This document shows positions 8,046 to 15,903 of a stretch of DNA of 64,000 bases, in pieces. Each line of letters starts with the position of its first letter. Positions within the stretch are counted from its first letter, which is position 1. The notes below the pieces were generated by a model. The model saw nothing but the letters and a program-made list of their open reading frames with translations. It was not told where the DNA came from and ran no database searches. The DNA comes from Ureibacillus aquaedulcis. Its GTDB lineage: Bacteria > Bacillota > Bacilli > Bacillales_A > Planococcaceae. The stretch spans positions 434,001 through 498,000 of the forward strand of contig NZ_JAUHTQ010000001.1 in the NCBI RefSeq assembly GCF_030418165.1, read 5' to 3'. The translations under genes and the position numbers were made by a program.

Positions 8046-9422
8046 ATGGTAGAACAACAAAATAATAAAAATGAAGAGCTCTTTAATGAAGAAGAATTAC
8101 GACAGTATTTAATAGATGAAAATATTGACCAATTCCGTGAAATCTTTTTGGAGCTCCATTCCTATGACCAGGCCCAATTTTATGAGAAGGTAGGGCCTGA
8201 TATACGAAGTACCATCTATTTATTCTTGTCTCCTCAAGAAATGGCGACAATATTTGAAACGATTGAATTAGAGGATAAAGAATACGAGCAATTTTTAAAT
8301 GAAATGGATACTGCATATGGGGCGGAAATGCTTTCTTATATGTATACAGATGATGCGGTAGACGTTTTAAATGAACTGGATGATGAACAGCGTGAAAGCT
8401 ATCTCGAAATGATGGATAGTGAAACAGCTGAGGAGATCAATGAATTACTGGCATATGCGGAGTATACTGCCGGGGCTATTATGACGACCGAATATGTGTC
8501 GGTCTATGAAAATTCGACAGTCCGCTCAGCCATGACGGTTCTGCGTAATGAGGCACCGAACGCTGAAACGATTTATTATGTTTTCGTGGTAGATGATAAT
8601 CATCGTTTAAGTGGTGTTATTTCTCTTAGAGACTTAATCATTTCGGATGAGGATACATTAATCCATGACATTATGAATGAGCGTGTTGTCTATGTGAAGG
8701 CTTCTGATGACCAGGAAGAAGTTGCGCAAATCATGAAGGATTATAATTTTTTGGCCATTCCCGTTGTAAATGACGGTCATGAAATGCTGGGAATCATTAC
8801 TGTCGATGATATCATCGACGTTATTGATGAAGAAGCAACGGATGACTATTCAAAGCTTGCGGGTTTATCCGATGTGGATGACGTCGAAGCAAGCCCCTTT
8901 AAAGCAGCGAAAAAACGATTGCCTTGGTTAATCATGCTGTTGTTTTTAGGGATGATAACAGCAACGCTAATGGGGCAGTTTGAGGCAACTTTAGACAAGG
9001 TTGCATTACTTGCCCTCTTTATTCCCCTGATTTCGGGTACTTCCGGAAACAGTGGCACACAAGCTCTTGCTGTTGCTGTACGTGGTATTGCAACAGGTGA
9101 AATCGGCGATAAAAGCAAATTCAAAATGCTTCTACGTGAAGTGTTGACGGGGTTAATTACCGGGATTGTTTGTGGCCTGATTGTGGTAGGAATTATTTAC
9201 TTTTGGAAGGATAACTTAATCATTGGGCTTTTGGTTGGTGCAGCAATCAGTACCTCTATTCTAGTGGCAACCATTGCGGGTTCCTTTATCCCGCTGCTGA
9301 TTCATAAACTTGGAGCGGACCCAGCAGTTGCATCAGGTCCTTTTATTACAACGTTGAATGATGTAACAAGTATACTAATCTACCTGGGATTAGCATCGGT
9401 TTTCTTGGGAAAATTAATGTAG
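8046..9422 (+). CDS. mgtE: Magnesium transporter MgtE
   Basis: Mg2+ channel of the inner membrane, gated by cytosolic Mg2+. The 458-aa protein shows the MgtE N-domain (about 30-130), a CBS pair (about 137-260, including GVISLRDLI and LGIITVDDIIDVIDEE), a connecting helix and five membrane segments from about residue 290, with the family stretch PLISGTSGNSGTQ. The acidic N-terminus fits Mg2+ sensing. GAGGAGGGG precedes the ATG. I looked for an M-box riboswitch in the 180-base leader and saw none, so control is probably at the protein level. Confidence 0.95.
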   Translation: MVEQQNNKNEELFNEEELRQYLIDENIDQFREIFLELHSYDQAQFYEKVGPDIRSTIYLFLSPQEMATIFETIELEDKEYEQFLNEMDTAYGAEMLSYMYTDDAVDVLNELDDEQRESYLEMMDSETAEEINELLAYAEYTAGAIMTTEYVSVYENSTVRSAMTVLRNEAPNAETIYYVFVVDDNHRLSGVISLRDLIISDEDTLIHDIMNERVVYVKASDDQEEVAQIMKDYNFLAIPVVNDGHEMLGIITVDDIIDVIDEEATDDYSKLAGLSDVDDVEASPFKAAKKRLPWLIMLLFLGMITATLMGQFEATLDKVALLALFIPLISGTSGNSGTQALAVAVRGIATGEIGDKSKFKMLLREVLTGLITGIVCGLIVVGIIYFWKDNLIIGLLVGAAISTSILVATIAGSFIPLLIHKLGADPAVASGPFITTLNDVTSILIYLGLASVFLGKLM

Positions 9423-9517
9423 CTGGGCTAGAGGGTTGGTCCAAAATTCATGATCGGTGATTGGATTCACGAAAAACTTCATTTTGCATATTTATAAGTA
9501 AAAAAGGGATGTGTAAA

Positions 9518-9850
9518 ATGGAAGAACCAATTTTGTTTATTTCAAGCCCGCCAGTTTATTTTACCGAGATTGCAGAGGTTAAGGATATTTTCTTGGAGGA
9601 GAGTACCTCTGTATTTGTACCGAACCGTTCTGATCGCATACTTGATCAAGTTATCGCTAGACAGTTAAATTACTTTTCACAACCTATTAACCAATTTAGA
9701 ACCTTAGTCTTTCATCTAGTTGATGGCGACAGAATGGTAGGGAAAGTGGCAGAAGTAATGGGTAGTGATGTGAAAATTAAGTTATCCAATCAGATAACGA
9801 TGATTAACGGCAATGATATAAAACAAATTACGATTGCTAATGAAATTTAG
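9518..9850 (+). CDS. CotO-like spore coat protein (tentative)
   Basis: 110-residue soluble protein. I start at ATG 9518 because AAAAAGGG lies 8 bases upstream. The C-terminal half (FRTLVFHLVDGDRMVGKVAEV...) looks like a small beta-barrel, as at the end of CotO-type coat morphogenetic proteins, and the gene lies where B. subtilis has cotO-cotZ, facing a CotY/CotZ gene across a repeat array. It is much shorter than B. subtilis CotO (over 200 aa), so it would be a trimmed homologue. The family link is from memory and context and could be wrong; no enzyme motif is present. Confidence 0.45.
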   Translation: MEEPILFISSPPVYFTEIAEVKDIFLEESTSVFVPNRSDRILDQVIARQLNYFSQPINQFRTLVFHLVDGDRMVGKVAEVMGSDVKIKLSNQITMINGNDIKQITIANEI

Positions 9851-9855
9851 ACGAT

Positions 9856-9896
9856 AAAAGAGTGGTTCAATATAAAGTTGAATCGCTCTTTTTTTG
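9856..9896 (+). terminator. Terminator of the CotO-like gene
   Basis: AAGAGTGGTTCAA pairs with TTGAATCGCTCTT (two G-T wobbles) and is followed by seven T. Confidence 0.85.
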
Positions 9897-9929
9897 CGGG
9901 GAAAATATTGGAGAGAGAATCTTTTGGTG

Positions 9930-10400
9930 GGAAACGTGAAGCGAAGTCGTTTCCCTTAAAAGCTCAAAACGGTAGTAACCGGGAATCGAGGAGCGATATC
10001 GTTGCCCTTAAAAGCTGAAAACGTTAATGACTGGGAAGCGAGAAGCGAAGTCGCTTCCCCCTGAAAGCTGAAAACAGTAGTGACCGGGAAGCGAGAAGCG
10101 AAGTCGTTGTCCCTGAAAGCTGAATACGTTAATGACCGGGGGGAAGCGAGAAGCGATATCGTTGCTCCTGAAAGCTGAAAACGGTAATGACCGGGAAGCG
10201 AGAAGCGATATCGTTGCCCCTGAAAGCTGAAAACAGTAATGACCGGGAAGCGAGAAGCGAAGTCGTTGCCCCTGAAAGCTGAAAACAGTAGTGACCGGGA
10301 AGCGAGAAGCGATATCGTTGCCCCTGAAAGCCGAAAACGGTAATGACCGGGAAGCGACTGCCCCCCTATAAACCGAAAAAAATAGTGACCGTTAACCAAG
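9930..10400. repeat. 52-bp tandem repeat array, about nine units
   Basis: The anchor CCGGGAA (or variant) occurs at 9979, 10031, 10084, 10136, 10191, 10243, 10295 and 10347, mostly 52 bp apart; one unit has three extra G. Each unit contains GCGAGAAGCGA, a variable hexamer that is either GATATC or GAAGTC, then GTTGCCCC, TGAAAGCTGAAAAC and GTAATGA. The palindromic CGATATCG form and the non-palindromic CGAAGTCG form are interspersed along the array. Copies are well conserved in the middle and decay at both ends. It sits between the 3' ends of two convergent coat genes. Long open frames through it are by-products of the repeat. Confidence 0.92.
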
Positions 10401-10464
10401 AAGCGATCCCATGACAGAAATTTAACTACCCACTAACCATCTTTCTCCCAAAATGCATTAAATA

Positions 10465-10508
10465 CAAAAAAGACCCAACAGCCGTTATAAATTGGCTGTT
10501 TGGGTCCA
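10465..10508 (-). terminator. Terminator of the CotY/CotZ gene
   Basis: On the minus strand GGACCCAAACAGCC pairs with GGCTGTTGGGTC and is followed by six T. Confidence 0.88.
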
Positions 10509-10520
10509 TACTAAGCTATC

Positions 10521-11030
10521 TTAGTGATGATGGATATTTAGGTCAACATCTGCCACACATTGAATCGCCGTGAAGTTATTTAGATCAACAGTTACACAAG
10601 TTTCTGTTTTCTTGAATTTTGTAATGTCTTCGAATGCTTCTGCTACCATTTCACTTGTTTCTTCGTCAAATAACTCTACTGCTTCCTCTTCTTCTACGGC
10701 AACAATAGCACGTAAAGTAGCACAGCAATCACCGAATACATCCTCCACTCGGAAGAATGGTGTAAGTGTGTATGTGCAATCTCTACCTTTCGCTACCACC
10801 TTGAATGGTCTGCCTAGGTTATCTAAAAGCATGAAAACACGAGTATCCGCGTGACCATGTTTAGTTAGACCACCGATTGGTTCTATGAAACAGCTAGTGC
10901 CACAAGTATCGTCATTTCTTACTGCTTGATTTTGTAGCTTTAAAATTGTTTTAACAACTTCACAAATACAACCTGTATTCATCATCTCTTCTCTTGATGA
11001 ACTCTCGAATTTATTTTTTCCACAACCCAT
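10521..11030 (-). CDS. cotZ: CotY/CotZ/ExsY family cysteine-rich spore coat protein
   Basis: Structural protein of the spore outer layers that self-assembles through disulfide-linked lattices. The 169-aa product shows family blocks: CICEVVKTILKLQNQA, a Cys-containing CGTSCFIEPI, then FFRVEDVFGDCCATLR and CVTVDLNNFTAIQCV, ending in a His-rich tail. An acidic insert (about residues 105-135) separates the last two blocks. Whether it is closer to CotZ, CotY or exosporium ExsY cannot be decided by eye. A CATATTGTA element upstream matches a sigma-K -10 box, which suits late mother-cell expression. Confidence 0.88.
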   Translation of the reverse strand: MGCGKNKFESSSREEMMNTGCICEVVKTILKLQNQAVRNDDTCGTSCFIEPIGGLTKHGHADTRVFMLLDNLGRPFKVVAKGRDCTYTLTPFFRVEDVFGDCCATLRAIVAVEEEEAVELFDEETSEMVAEAFEDITKFKKTETCVTVDLNNFTAIQCVADVDLNIHHH

Positions 11031-11063
11031 TTTTGTTTCACCCCTCTTAAGTTTAGTTCAATC

Positions 11064-11072
11064 TACAATATG
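11064..11072 (-). promoter_or_regulatory. Sigma-K type -10 element of cotZ
   Basis: CATATTGTA on the minus strand fits CATANNNTA exactly and lies 34 bases upstream of the start codon. I could not see a clear -35 AC at the expected distance. Confidence 0.5.
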
Positions 11073-11168
11073 TGATTTCCGGGATGAAAACCGGGCTTTT
11101 GTACTGAGGGCATAAAATTCCTTGAAAATTTCTTGTCATAAATTACCGATTTACCTAACTATCCGGAA

Positions 11169-11198
11169 TGAATACTTTGAAATTTTAATGCCCATAAT
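11169..11198 (+). promoter_or_regulatory. Sigma-G type promoter of the spoVA cluster
   Basis: TGAATA and CATAATG are separated by 18 bp, matching the forespore sigma-G pattern. The predicted start lies only a few bases before the Shine-Dalgarno AAAAAAGGGGG, so the leader would be very short. Confidence 0.7.
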
Positions 11199-11221
11199 GA
11201 GAGAAAAAAGGGGGTTGAATC

Positions 11222-11623
11222 TTGAAAAAATTGGCAGTGTTATTTCTGGGTCCACTTTTTTTGATTGGCTGCTCTAATGAACAAACTATTGAGATATCCG
11301 GAGTGAGTGCGGATGAAGAGAAAAGAGTAGAAATCGAAGACATCATACGGAATTCGGAGGAAGTGTATTCGGGAACAGCCATTATGGTTGATAAGGAATT
11401 GTTGGTGGCCATACAAGTCAAGCCTTGGCTTGGGTTCAAAGAAAGAAAGGTCGAGAAGAGATTACAAAAGGAAATAGAAGAAAAATATCCTGATCTAAAA
11501 GTACTTGTTTCCTCGGATTATAAGATGCATTGGGAAACACAAAAACTTCTTGATGAAGAGGATGACAAAAAGTTAACAAAGGAAGTCAAGAAACTTAAGG
11601 ATTTAGCAAAGGAGGAGACTTAA
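11222..11623 (+). CDS. YhcN/YlaJ-like sporulation lipoprotein
   Basis: 133-aa secreted lipoprotein. The first 17 residues form a signal peptide ending in a lipobox (LIGCS), so Cys17 is the likely lipid anchor. The rest is soluble, with a YhcN/YlaJ-like stretch (VAIQVKPW, KEIEEKYPDLKVLVSSDYKMHWE) and a Lys/Glu-rich tail. The start is TTG with GGGGG 8 bases upstream. It heads the cluster right behind the sigma-G type promoter and abuts spoVAC, so it is presumably a forespore membrane protein acting with the SpoVA channel. Lipoproteins of this family accompany mobile and secondary spoVA clusters. Confidence 0.75.
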   Translation: MKKLAVLFLGPLFLIGCSNEQTIEISGVSADEEKRVEIEDIIRNSEEVYSGTAIMVDKELLVAIQVKPWLGFKERKVEKRLQKEIEEKYPDLKVLVSSDYKMHWETQKLLDEEDDKKLTKEVKKLKDLAKEET

Positions 11624-12079
11624 TTGGATCCGCAACAATATCAACAAATAGAACAACAAAATACACCTCCTACCCCGTATTTAAAAAATGCGTTAAAGGC
11701 ATTTTTAGTAGGTGGGATTATTTGTGCGATTGGACAAGCAATAACGTATTTATATATTATCTTTTTTGATTTTACGGATAAAACTGCAGGAAATGCCACG
11801 GTTGCAACGATGGTCTTTATTGCGATGGTGTTGACGGGCTTGGGATTATACCGTAAGCTTGGGGCATTTGCAGGAGCCGGTAGTGCAGTGCCGGTAACGG
11901 GATTTGGAAATGCGGTAGTATCTGCAGCAATTGAAGGGCGAACAGAAGGCTGGGTTTTGGGTGTAGGCAGTAATATGTTCAAACTAGCTGGATCGGTTAT
12001 TTTGTTTGGTGTTGGTTCAGCCTTTTTCATCGCACTGATTAAGCTGATTTTAGTGTCAATGGGTGTGGTAAAATGGTAA
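11624..12079 (+). CDS. spoVAC: Stage V sporulation protein AC
   Basis: Membrane component of the forespore channel that moves Ca-dipicolinate in sporulation and germination; SpoVAC itself behaves as a mechanosensitive channel. The 151-aa protein has a hydrophilic N-terminus and four hydrophobic segments, with the SpoVAC/AE signature GAFAGAGSAVPVTGFGN near residue 85. It starts with TTG directly after the lipoprotein stop, with AAAGGAGGAG in the previous gene, and its end overlaps spoVAD by 7 bases. Tight packing points to a single operon. Confidence 0.93.
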   Translation: MDPQQYQQIEQQNTPPTPYLKNALKAFLVGGIICAIGQAITYLYIIFFDFTDKTAGNATVATMVFIAMVLTGLGLYRKLGAFAGAGSAVPVTGFGNAVVSAAIEGRTEGWVLGVGSNMFKLAGSVILFGVGSAFFIALIKLILVSMGVVKW

Positions 12080-13068
12080 TTTTATTCCCATCGAAACCAT
12101 CCATCCTTGCTTGTGGCGCTGTAGCAGGTCCTCTTGAAAATAAGAGTGTTTTTAATTCTTACTTTGACTCGATTTCCGAAGATGAAAGATGGGGTCAAAA
12201 GACAAATGAGCAGGGACACTCGAAAATGATTCAGGAAGCCTGTGATATTGTGATGAAGAAAGCTGATTTGAAAAATTTAGATGTCGATTACTTTTTAAGT
12301 GGAGATTTAGTAAATCAGATGACCCCAACAAATTTCGCAGCGAGAGAGCTTGCTATTTCCTTTATAGGGCTATTTTCTGCCTGTGCAACTTCTGTTTCAT
12401 CTGTTATTATTGCAAGTCTTCTAACAGAACTGGGTGCCTCGGAATACGCGATTGCAGGTGCTGCTAGCCAACATAATGCCATTGAAAGGCAATTCCGTTA
12501 TCCCATTGACTATGGTGCACAGAAGCCAGCGACTGCTCAGTGGACAGTGACGGCAGCAGGCTATGCCCTGATTGGAAAACATGATCCAAAACTGCCATCT
12601 ATCGTTGCCGGTACGGTTGGAAAGGTGATGGATTATGGGGATGTAAATCCGTTTCATATGGGCGGAGCTATGGCCCCGGCTGCGTACGATACAATCAATT
12701 CCCATCTAAAGAAACGTCATCAAAAAATAACGGATTATGATTTAATTATGACTGGAGATTTAGGAAAGATTGGATTAAAGATTCTAAAGGCGATGTTCGC
12801 TCAAACAGACGCAAAACAAGAAGAACTACAAGTATTCCGAGATGCTGGGGCAGAATATTACGGAGAAGATGAAGCATTCCAAGCAGGAGCAAGTGGTGCA
12901 GGTTGTTCTGCATCCGTCTATTTCAGTTATATAGAGCAACAATTGAAGACTGGACGCTTTAAAAGAGTGTTATTGGTTGCCACTGGCGCTCTTCTCTCTC
13001 CAATGTCTTTCCAACAAGGTGAATCGATTCCTTGTACTGCGCATGCGATTGAAATTACGATGGGGTGA
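12073..13068 (+). CDS. spoVAD: Stage V sporulation protein AD
   Basis: Dipicolinate-binding, thiolase-fold subunit of the SpoVA channel, located at the spore inner membrane. At 331 aa it has normal length. Visible conserved parts are LACGAVAGPLE, FFSACATSVSSV-like text (GLFSACATSVSS), PTAQWTVTAAG, MDYGDVNPFHMGGAMAPAA and the C-terminal GASGAGCSASV and RVLLVATGALLSP. Overlap with spoVAC and 10 bases to spoVAE support coupled expression. No active-site claim is made, as the family uses the fold for binding. Confidence 0.95.
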   Translation: MVILFPSKPSILACGAVAGPLENKSVFNSYFDSISEDERWGQKTNEQGHSKMIQEACDIVMKKADLKNLDVDYFLSGDLVNQMTPTNFAARELAISFIGLFSACATSVSSVIIASLLTELGASEYAIAGAASQHNAIERQFRYPIDYGAQKPATAQWTVTAAGYALIGKHDPKLPSIVAGTVGKVMDYGDVNPFHMGGAMAPAAYDTINSHLKKRHQKITDYDLIMTGDLGKIGLKILKAMFAQTDAKQEELQVFRDAGAEYYGEDEAFQAGASGAGCSASVYFSYIEQQLKTGRFKRVLLVATGALLSPMSFQQGESIPCTAHAIEITMG

Positions 13069-13078
13069 GGAGAAAAAT

Positions 13079-13447
13079 ATGGTTTTTTTTAGTTTTTTAA
13101 TTGCATTTATTGTTGGTGGATTAATCTGTGTGGTTGGTCAGTTGATTATGGATGTAGGAAAACTTACACCAGGCCATACATTAGCCATTTTAGTAGTAGC
13201 AGGAGCCGTTTTGGATGGCCTTGGATTATATGAGCCCTTGATTGACTTTGCAGGAGCCGGAGCGACAGTCCCGATTACATCCTTTGGTAATTCGTTAACC
13301 CATGGAGCTTTAGCCGAAGCTGAAAAGCACGGCTGGGTAGGAGTGTTAACAGGTATGTTTGAGGTAACAAGTTCCGGGATAAGTGCAGCGATTGTATTCG
13401 GATTGATAGCAGCATTAATATTTAAACCAAAAGGAAAAGCAAACTAG
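13079..13447 (+). CDS. spoVAE: Stage V sporulation protein AE (SpoVAEb type)
   Basis: 122-aa integral membrane component of the SpoVA channel with about four hydrophobic segments. It shares the signature DFAGAGATVPITSFGNSLT with SpoVAC and ends in a short basic tail. I start it at ATG 13079, preceded by GTGAGGAG at 6 bases; an upstream in-frame ATG inside spoVAD would add 34 polar residues and has no Shine-Dalgarno. It completes an A-C-D-E set without spoVAA, spoVAB or spoVAF in view. Confidence 0.92.
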   Translation: MVFFSFLIAFIVGGLICVVGQLIMDVGKLTPGHTLAILVVAGAVLDGLGLYEPLIDFAGAGATVPITSFGNSLTHGALAEAEKHGWVGVLTGMFEVTSSGISAAIVFGLIAALIFKPKGKAN

Positions 13448-13459
13448 ACGAATTCCCCA

Positions 13460-13487
13460 ACTTTTCTTTGTATGCCGACATAGTATA
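13460..13487 (+). promoter_or_regulatory. Sigma-K/sigma-E type promoter upstream of yjcZ
   Basis: AC at 13460-13461, 17 bases, then CATAGTATA at 13479-13487 fits the mother-cell pattern AC...CATANNNTA. It lies 24 bases upstream of the yjcZ start. Confidence 0.55.
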
Positions 13488-13510
13488 CAAAGTGAAAGGA
13501 GGGGATTTTT

Positions 13511-13681
13511 ATGTGGAATCACTGTGGTCAAGTAAGCCCTGCCTATGATTGTTGTGGACCAACTCACAGCATGCCTGCATATGATATGTGTGGAGGCAGC
13601 GGAGGATACAAAGGTTCTTACTTCGTGTTAATCGTTGTACTATTCATTTTATTAATCATTGTAGGAAAGTGCTATATGTAA
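13511..13681 (+). CDS. yjcZ: YjcZ-type small sporulation membrane protein
   Basis: 56-residue protein: a Cys/Gly/Tyr-rich N-terminus (MWNHCGQ, YDCCGP) followed by one hydrophobic helix built of Val, Leu and Ile and a short GKCYM end. This layout is typical of the YjcZ/YczN family of tiny sporulation proteins. AAAGGAGGGG precedes the ATG at 6 bases. The gene lies directly before spoVIF, as in B. subtilis. A mother-cell promoter motif upstream fits late expression. Molecular role is unknown. Confidence 0.85.
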   Translation: MWNHCGQVSPAYDCCGPTHSMPAYDMCGGSGGYKGSYFVLIVVLFILLIIVGKCYM

Positions 13682-13694
13682 GGAGGGGAGATAA

Positions 13695-13943
13695 ATGCAA
13701 AACCCTTTTTTTAAACAGATAGAAAACAAGACGGGCGTAAGCATGGAGGAAATTTTTGCTCTAGCAAATGCAATACAACATGCTGATTTTACGAATGAAA
13801 AACAGGTCCGTAAAATTATAAGACGTGTAAGCAAAGTGGCAAATAAACCGGTAACAAAAGAACTTGAAGATCAAATTGTTAAATCCATTGTGCAGGATGG
13901 AAAGTCTTTGGATTTGGGGAAAATCCAAAAAATGCTCGGTTAA
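13695..13943 (+). CDS. spoVIF: Stage VI sporulation protein F
   Basis: 82-aa soluble helical protein. In B. subtilis SpoVIF (YjcC) is a mother-cell factor needed for proper late coat assembly. The sequence has the family pattern: NPFFKQIENKTGVSMEEIFALANAIQ, then a basic RKIIRRVSKVANKPV, and a C-terminal KSLDLGKIQKMLG. GGAGGGGAG lies before the ATG, 13 bases after yjcZ. The pair and the following yjcF and yjcG match the B. subtilis order. Confidence 0.88.
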   Translation: MQNPFFKQIENKTGVSMEEIFALANAIQHADFTNEKQVRKIIRRVSKVANKPVTKELEDQIVKSIVQDGKSLDLGKIQKMLG

Positions 13944-13949
13944 TAGTTC

Positions 13950-13982
13950 AAAAGCAGTCGCAAATTTTAGCGACTGCTTTTG
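13950..13982. terminator. Bidirectional terminator between spoVIF and yjcF
   Basis: AAAAGCAGTCGC pairs with GCGACTGCTTTT. T runs suit the plus strand and A/T flanks suit the minus strand of the convergent yjcF. Confidence 0.85.
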
Positions 13983-14441
13983 TTAATAATTGATGGAATC
14001 TTCTTGGCTATTGGGAATTAATTTTTCCATTGCGCGATGCGGAATGCCTGCATCCAAAAATTCCGGAGATGTAACTTGATAATGTAACTTCTCATAAAAA
14101 GGGATGGCATAGCTTTGTGCATTGAGTTTTAGTTTCGATATGCCAAGCTCTTTAGCATACTTTTCAATATTCTGCATAATGAGCAAACCAAGTTTCTTGC
14201 CTCGATAGGGTTCAAGTACACAAACCCGTTCAACCTTGCCTATGTCTTCTTCTATTTTGCGAAGGCGTGCAGCGGCTATCGGTTTGTCTTGGTCTTTAAC
14301 CAGAAAGTGGATGGAAGATGAATCATTGTCATCCAGCTCGAGGTGCTCAGGCACACCTTGTTCTTCAACAAAAACTCTTTTCCTGACAGAAAATGCCAAA
14401 CTTAGGTCCTTTTCATTTTCAACAATATTAAATTGATACAC
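13983..14441 (-). CDS. yjcF: GNAT family N-acetyltransferase YjcF
   Basis: 152-aa acyl-CoA-dependent acetyltransferase. The first half contains SVRKRVFVEEQGVP, common to the YjcF/ElaA-like group, and the acetyl-CoA binding motif appears as VLEPYRGKKLGLLIM (R-x-x-G-x-G/A type loop). The C-terminus has the usual beta-bulge region AQSYAIPFYEKLHY. Substrate cannot be inferred. It starts 3 bases after yjcG ends, so yjcG-yjcF are co-transcribed. Confidence 0.85.
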   Translation of the reverse strand: MYQFNIVENEKDLSLAFSVRKRVFVEEQGVPEHLELDDNDSSSIHFLVKDQDKPIAAARLRKIEEDIGKVERVCVLEPYRGKKLGLLIMQNIEKYAKELGISKLKLNAQSYAIPFYEKLHYQVTSPEFLDAGIPHRAMEKLIPNSQEDSINY

Positions 14442-14444
14442 TTG

Positions 14445-14963
14445 TTATTCAGCCCCAGTTAATCGATAAGTTTCGTAAGTAGTCCAAGAGCCATCCTCAA
14501 GCTGGTAGACTAGGTGGATGCGATCGATTACTTCCTGTTCGTTTACGCCAATCATGCGTAATTGACCATAAATATCGTCGTGCTCCGTTGCAGTTAAGTC
14601 CTGCGCTATCGTAATATGCGGAATAAAGACATGCTTCGGTTTGCCAATATTCAATTGCTGCTGAAGATCTTGATGTATTTTTTGGAGTTGATCTGTTGGC
14701 TCAACTTTAAAATAGATGACATTCGTTGTTGGAAAGAATGAACTAATTTTAGACGCGTGAATATTTAAAGGTGCATGGTTTGCTGCAATCGAAGCAATTG
14801 ATTGGGAAATATTGCTGATTTCATTTTCATCTGCTTCGAATGCCTCTTTAAGCGTAATATGCGGTGTAATTTTTGAATAATGAGAGTCGTAACGTTTGCG
14901 ATATGTGTTTGCTAAATCTTGTAATCGTTTTGATGGAAATGCTACAATACCGTATTTCATCAT
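14445..14963 (-). CDS. yjcG: 2H phosphoesterase / RNA 2',3'-cyclic phosphodiesterase family YjcG
   Basis: 172-aa member of the 2H (LigT-like) superfamily. The two catalytic HxT/S motifs are clear: HITL near residue 35 and HITI near residue 115. Family members act on 2'-5' linked or cyclic phosphates; the native substrate of YjcG is not established. Two adjacent ATG codons follow GGGGG; the first is used here. Forms a minus-strand unit with yjcF. Confidence 0.88.
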   Translation of the reverse strand: MMKYGIVAFPSKRLQDLANTYRKRYDSHYSKITPHITLKEAFEADENEISNISQSIASIAANHAPLNIHASKISSFFPTTNVIYFKVEPTDQLQKIHQDLQQQLNIGKPKHVFIPHITIAQDLTATEHDDIYGQLRMIGVNEQEVIDRIHLVYQLEDGSWTTYETYRLTGAE

Positions 14964-15040
14964 TTAAGCCCCCTTAAATTTTCATGATACTAACAATTAT
15001 AACAGAATTTTAAAAAGTTCGACATTTCACTTGCCGATAA

Positions 15041-15760
15041 TTAATTGAAATTTTCAATTAATGCTCTTTTTAAATCAGGTTTCCAATACTTCCATGTATG
15101 ATTGCCATTGAATTCTTCATAGAATGTTTTATAACCCTTGGCTGAAAGCAGTGAGTGCAGCTGGCGATTCGGTGTCAAAAAGTCTTTAATCTGTTTGTCT
15201 GTCGTCAGGACCTTATCCTCACCTGTGCCAATCACATGATAAACTGAAACCGCATTCATATTATTCGATTGTTCTACAATTTTTAAAACATGTTCATCCA
15301 CATAAGGGGATTGTAAAATGGCTTTGGCAAAAATCGAAGGATATTTTAATGCTGCCAATAAAGAAACAGTGGCAGCCATCGAATCTCCGATAACCCCTCT
15401 TGTCGAGCCTAGTTGAAAAGTAGAAAATTCCTCATCCAAATAAGGAACAAGCTCATGTGCGAGAAAACGAAGGTAAGCCTCGTGAAGATGCCCGGTTGGA
15501 ATATACTTTTGTCTGCGATCTTCTACACTTTTGTATGGAATTCCGACAATAATAATATTCTCGATTTCATAATCATCAAGTAACTGATCCGCTAATCGAG
15601 CAATACCACCGAGTTGGAAATAATCCTTTCCGTCAGAAGCGATTAAGATGTTATATTTATTTAGTGGTGTATAATTTGCAGGTACGTAAATTAATAATTC
15701 CTGCTCTTCATTCAGTGAAGAACTAAAAAAAGAAACTTCCCTAATGGAGCCGTGATCCAT
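15041..15760 (-). CDS. yjcH: Alpha/beta hydrolase, esterase-D type (YjcH)
   Basis: 239-aa serine hydrolase. The nucleophile elbow GDSMAAT near residue 122 gives the catalytic serine, NYNILIASDGKDYF-like opening text (KYNILIASDGKDYF) matches the Fes/esterase-D group, and the C-terminal NGNHTWKYW supplies the catalytic histidine. No signal peptide is seen, so it acts in the cytoplasm. Substrate is unknown. Order yjcF-yjcG-yjcH is conserved with B. subtilis; a 77-base gap separates it from yjcG. Confidence 0.87.
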   Translation of the reverse strand: MDHGSIREVSFFSSSLNEEQELLIYVPANYTPLNKYNILIASDGKDYFQLGGIARLADQLLDDYEIENIIIVGIPYKSVEDRRQKYIPTGHLHEAYLRFLAHELVPYLDEEFSTFQLGSTRGVIGDSMAATVSLLAALKYPSIFAKAILQSPYVDEHVLKIVEQSNNMNAVSVYHVIGTGEDKVLTTDKQIKDFLTPNRQLHSLLSAKGYKTFYEEFNGNHTWKYWKPDLKRALIENFN

Positions 15761-15903
15761 GTAGTGTCTCCTCCTTATCTTAAAAGGTGATGTACCGAAA
15801 TTGTATCATAATGAAACTCCCAGGGGTACTATGTAGTATGGCTATAAGGACATAAATAAGTAGTTGAATTCTACATACTCTAAATGAAAAGAGGTTGGAA
15901 AGC

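Noticed and set aside
9956-10399. 147-codon minus-strand frame in the 52-bp array
   Set aside because: By-product of the repeat; the two-state hexamer and 52-bp period shift the frame between units, and no Shine-Dalgarno is present.
9930-10400. CRISPR array
   Set aside because: The whole 51-52 bp unit repeats; there are no unique spacers and no cas genes.
12977-13078. Longer N-terminus for spoVAE
   Set aside because: It overlaps the end of spoVAD, is polar and basic, and lacks a ribosome site.
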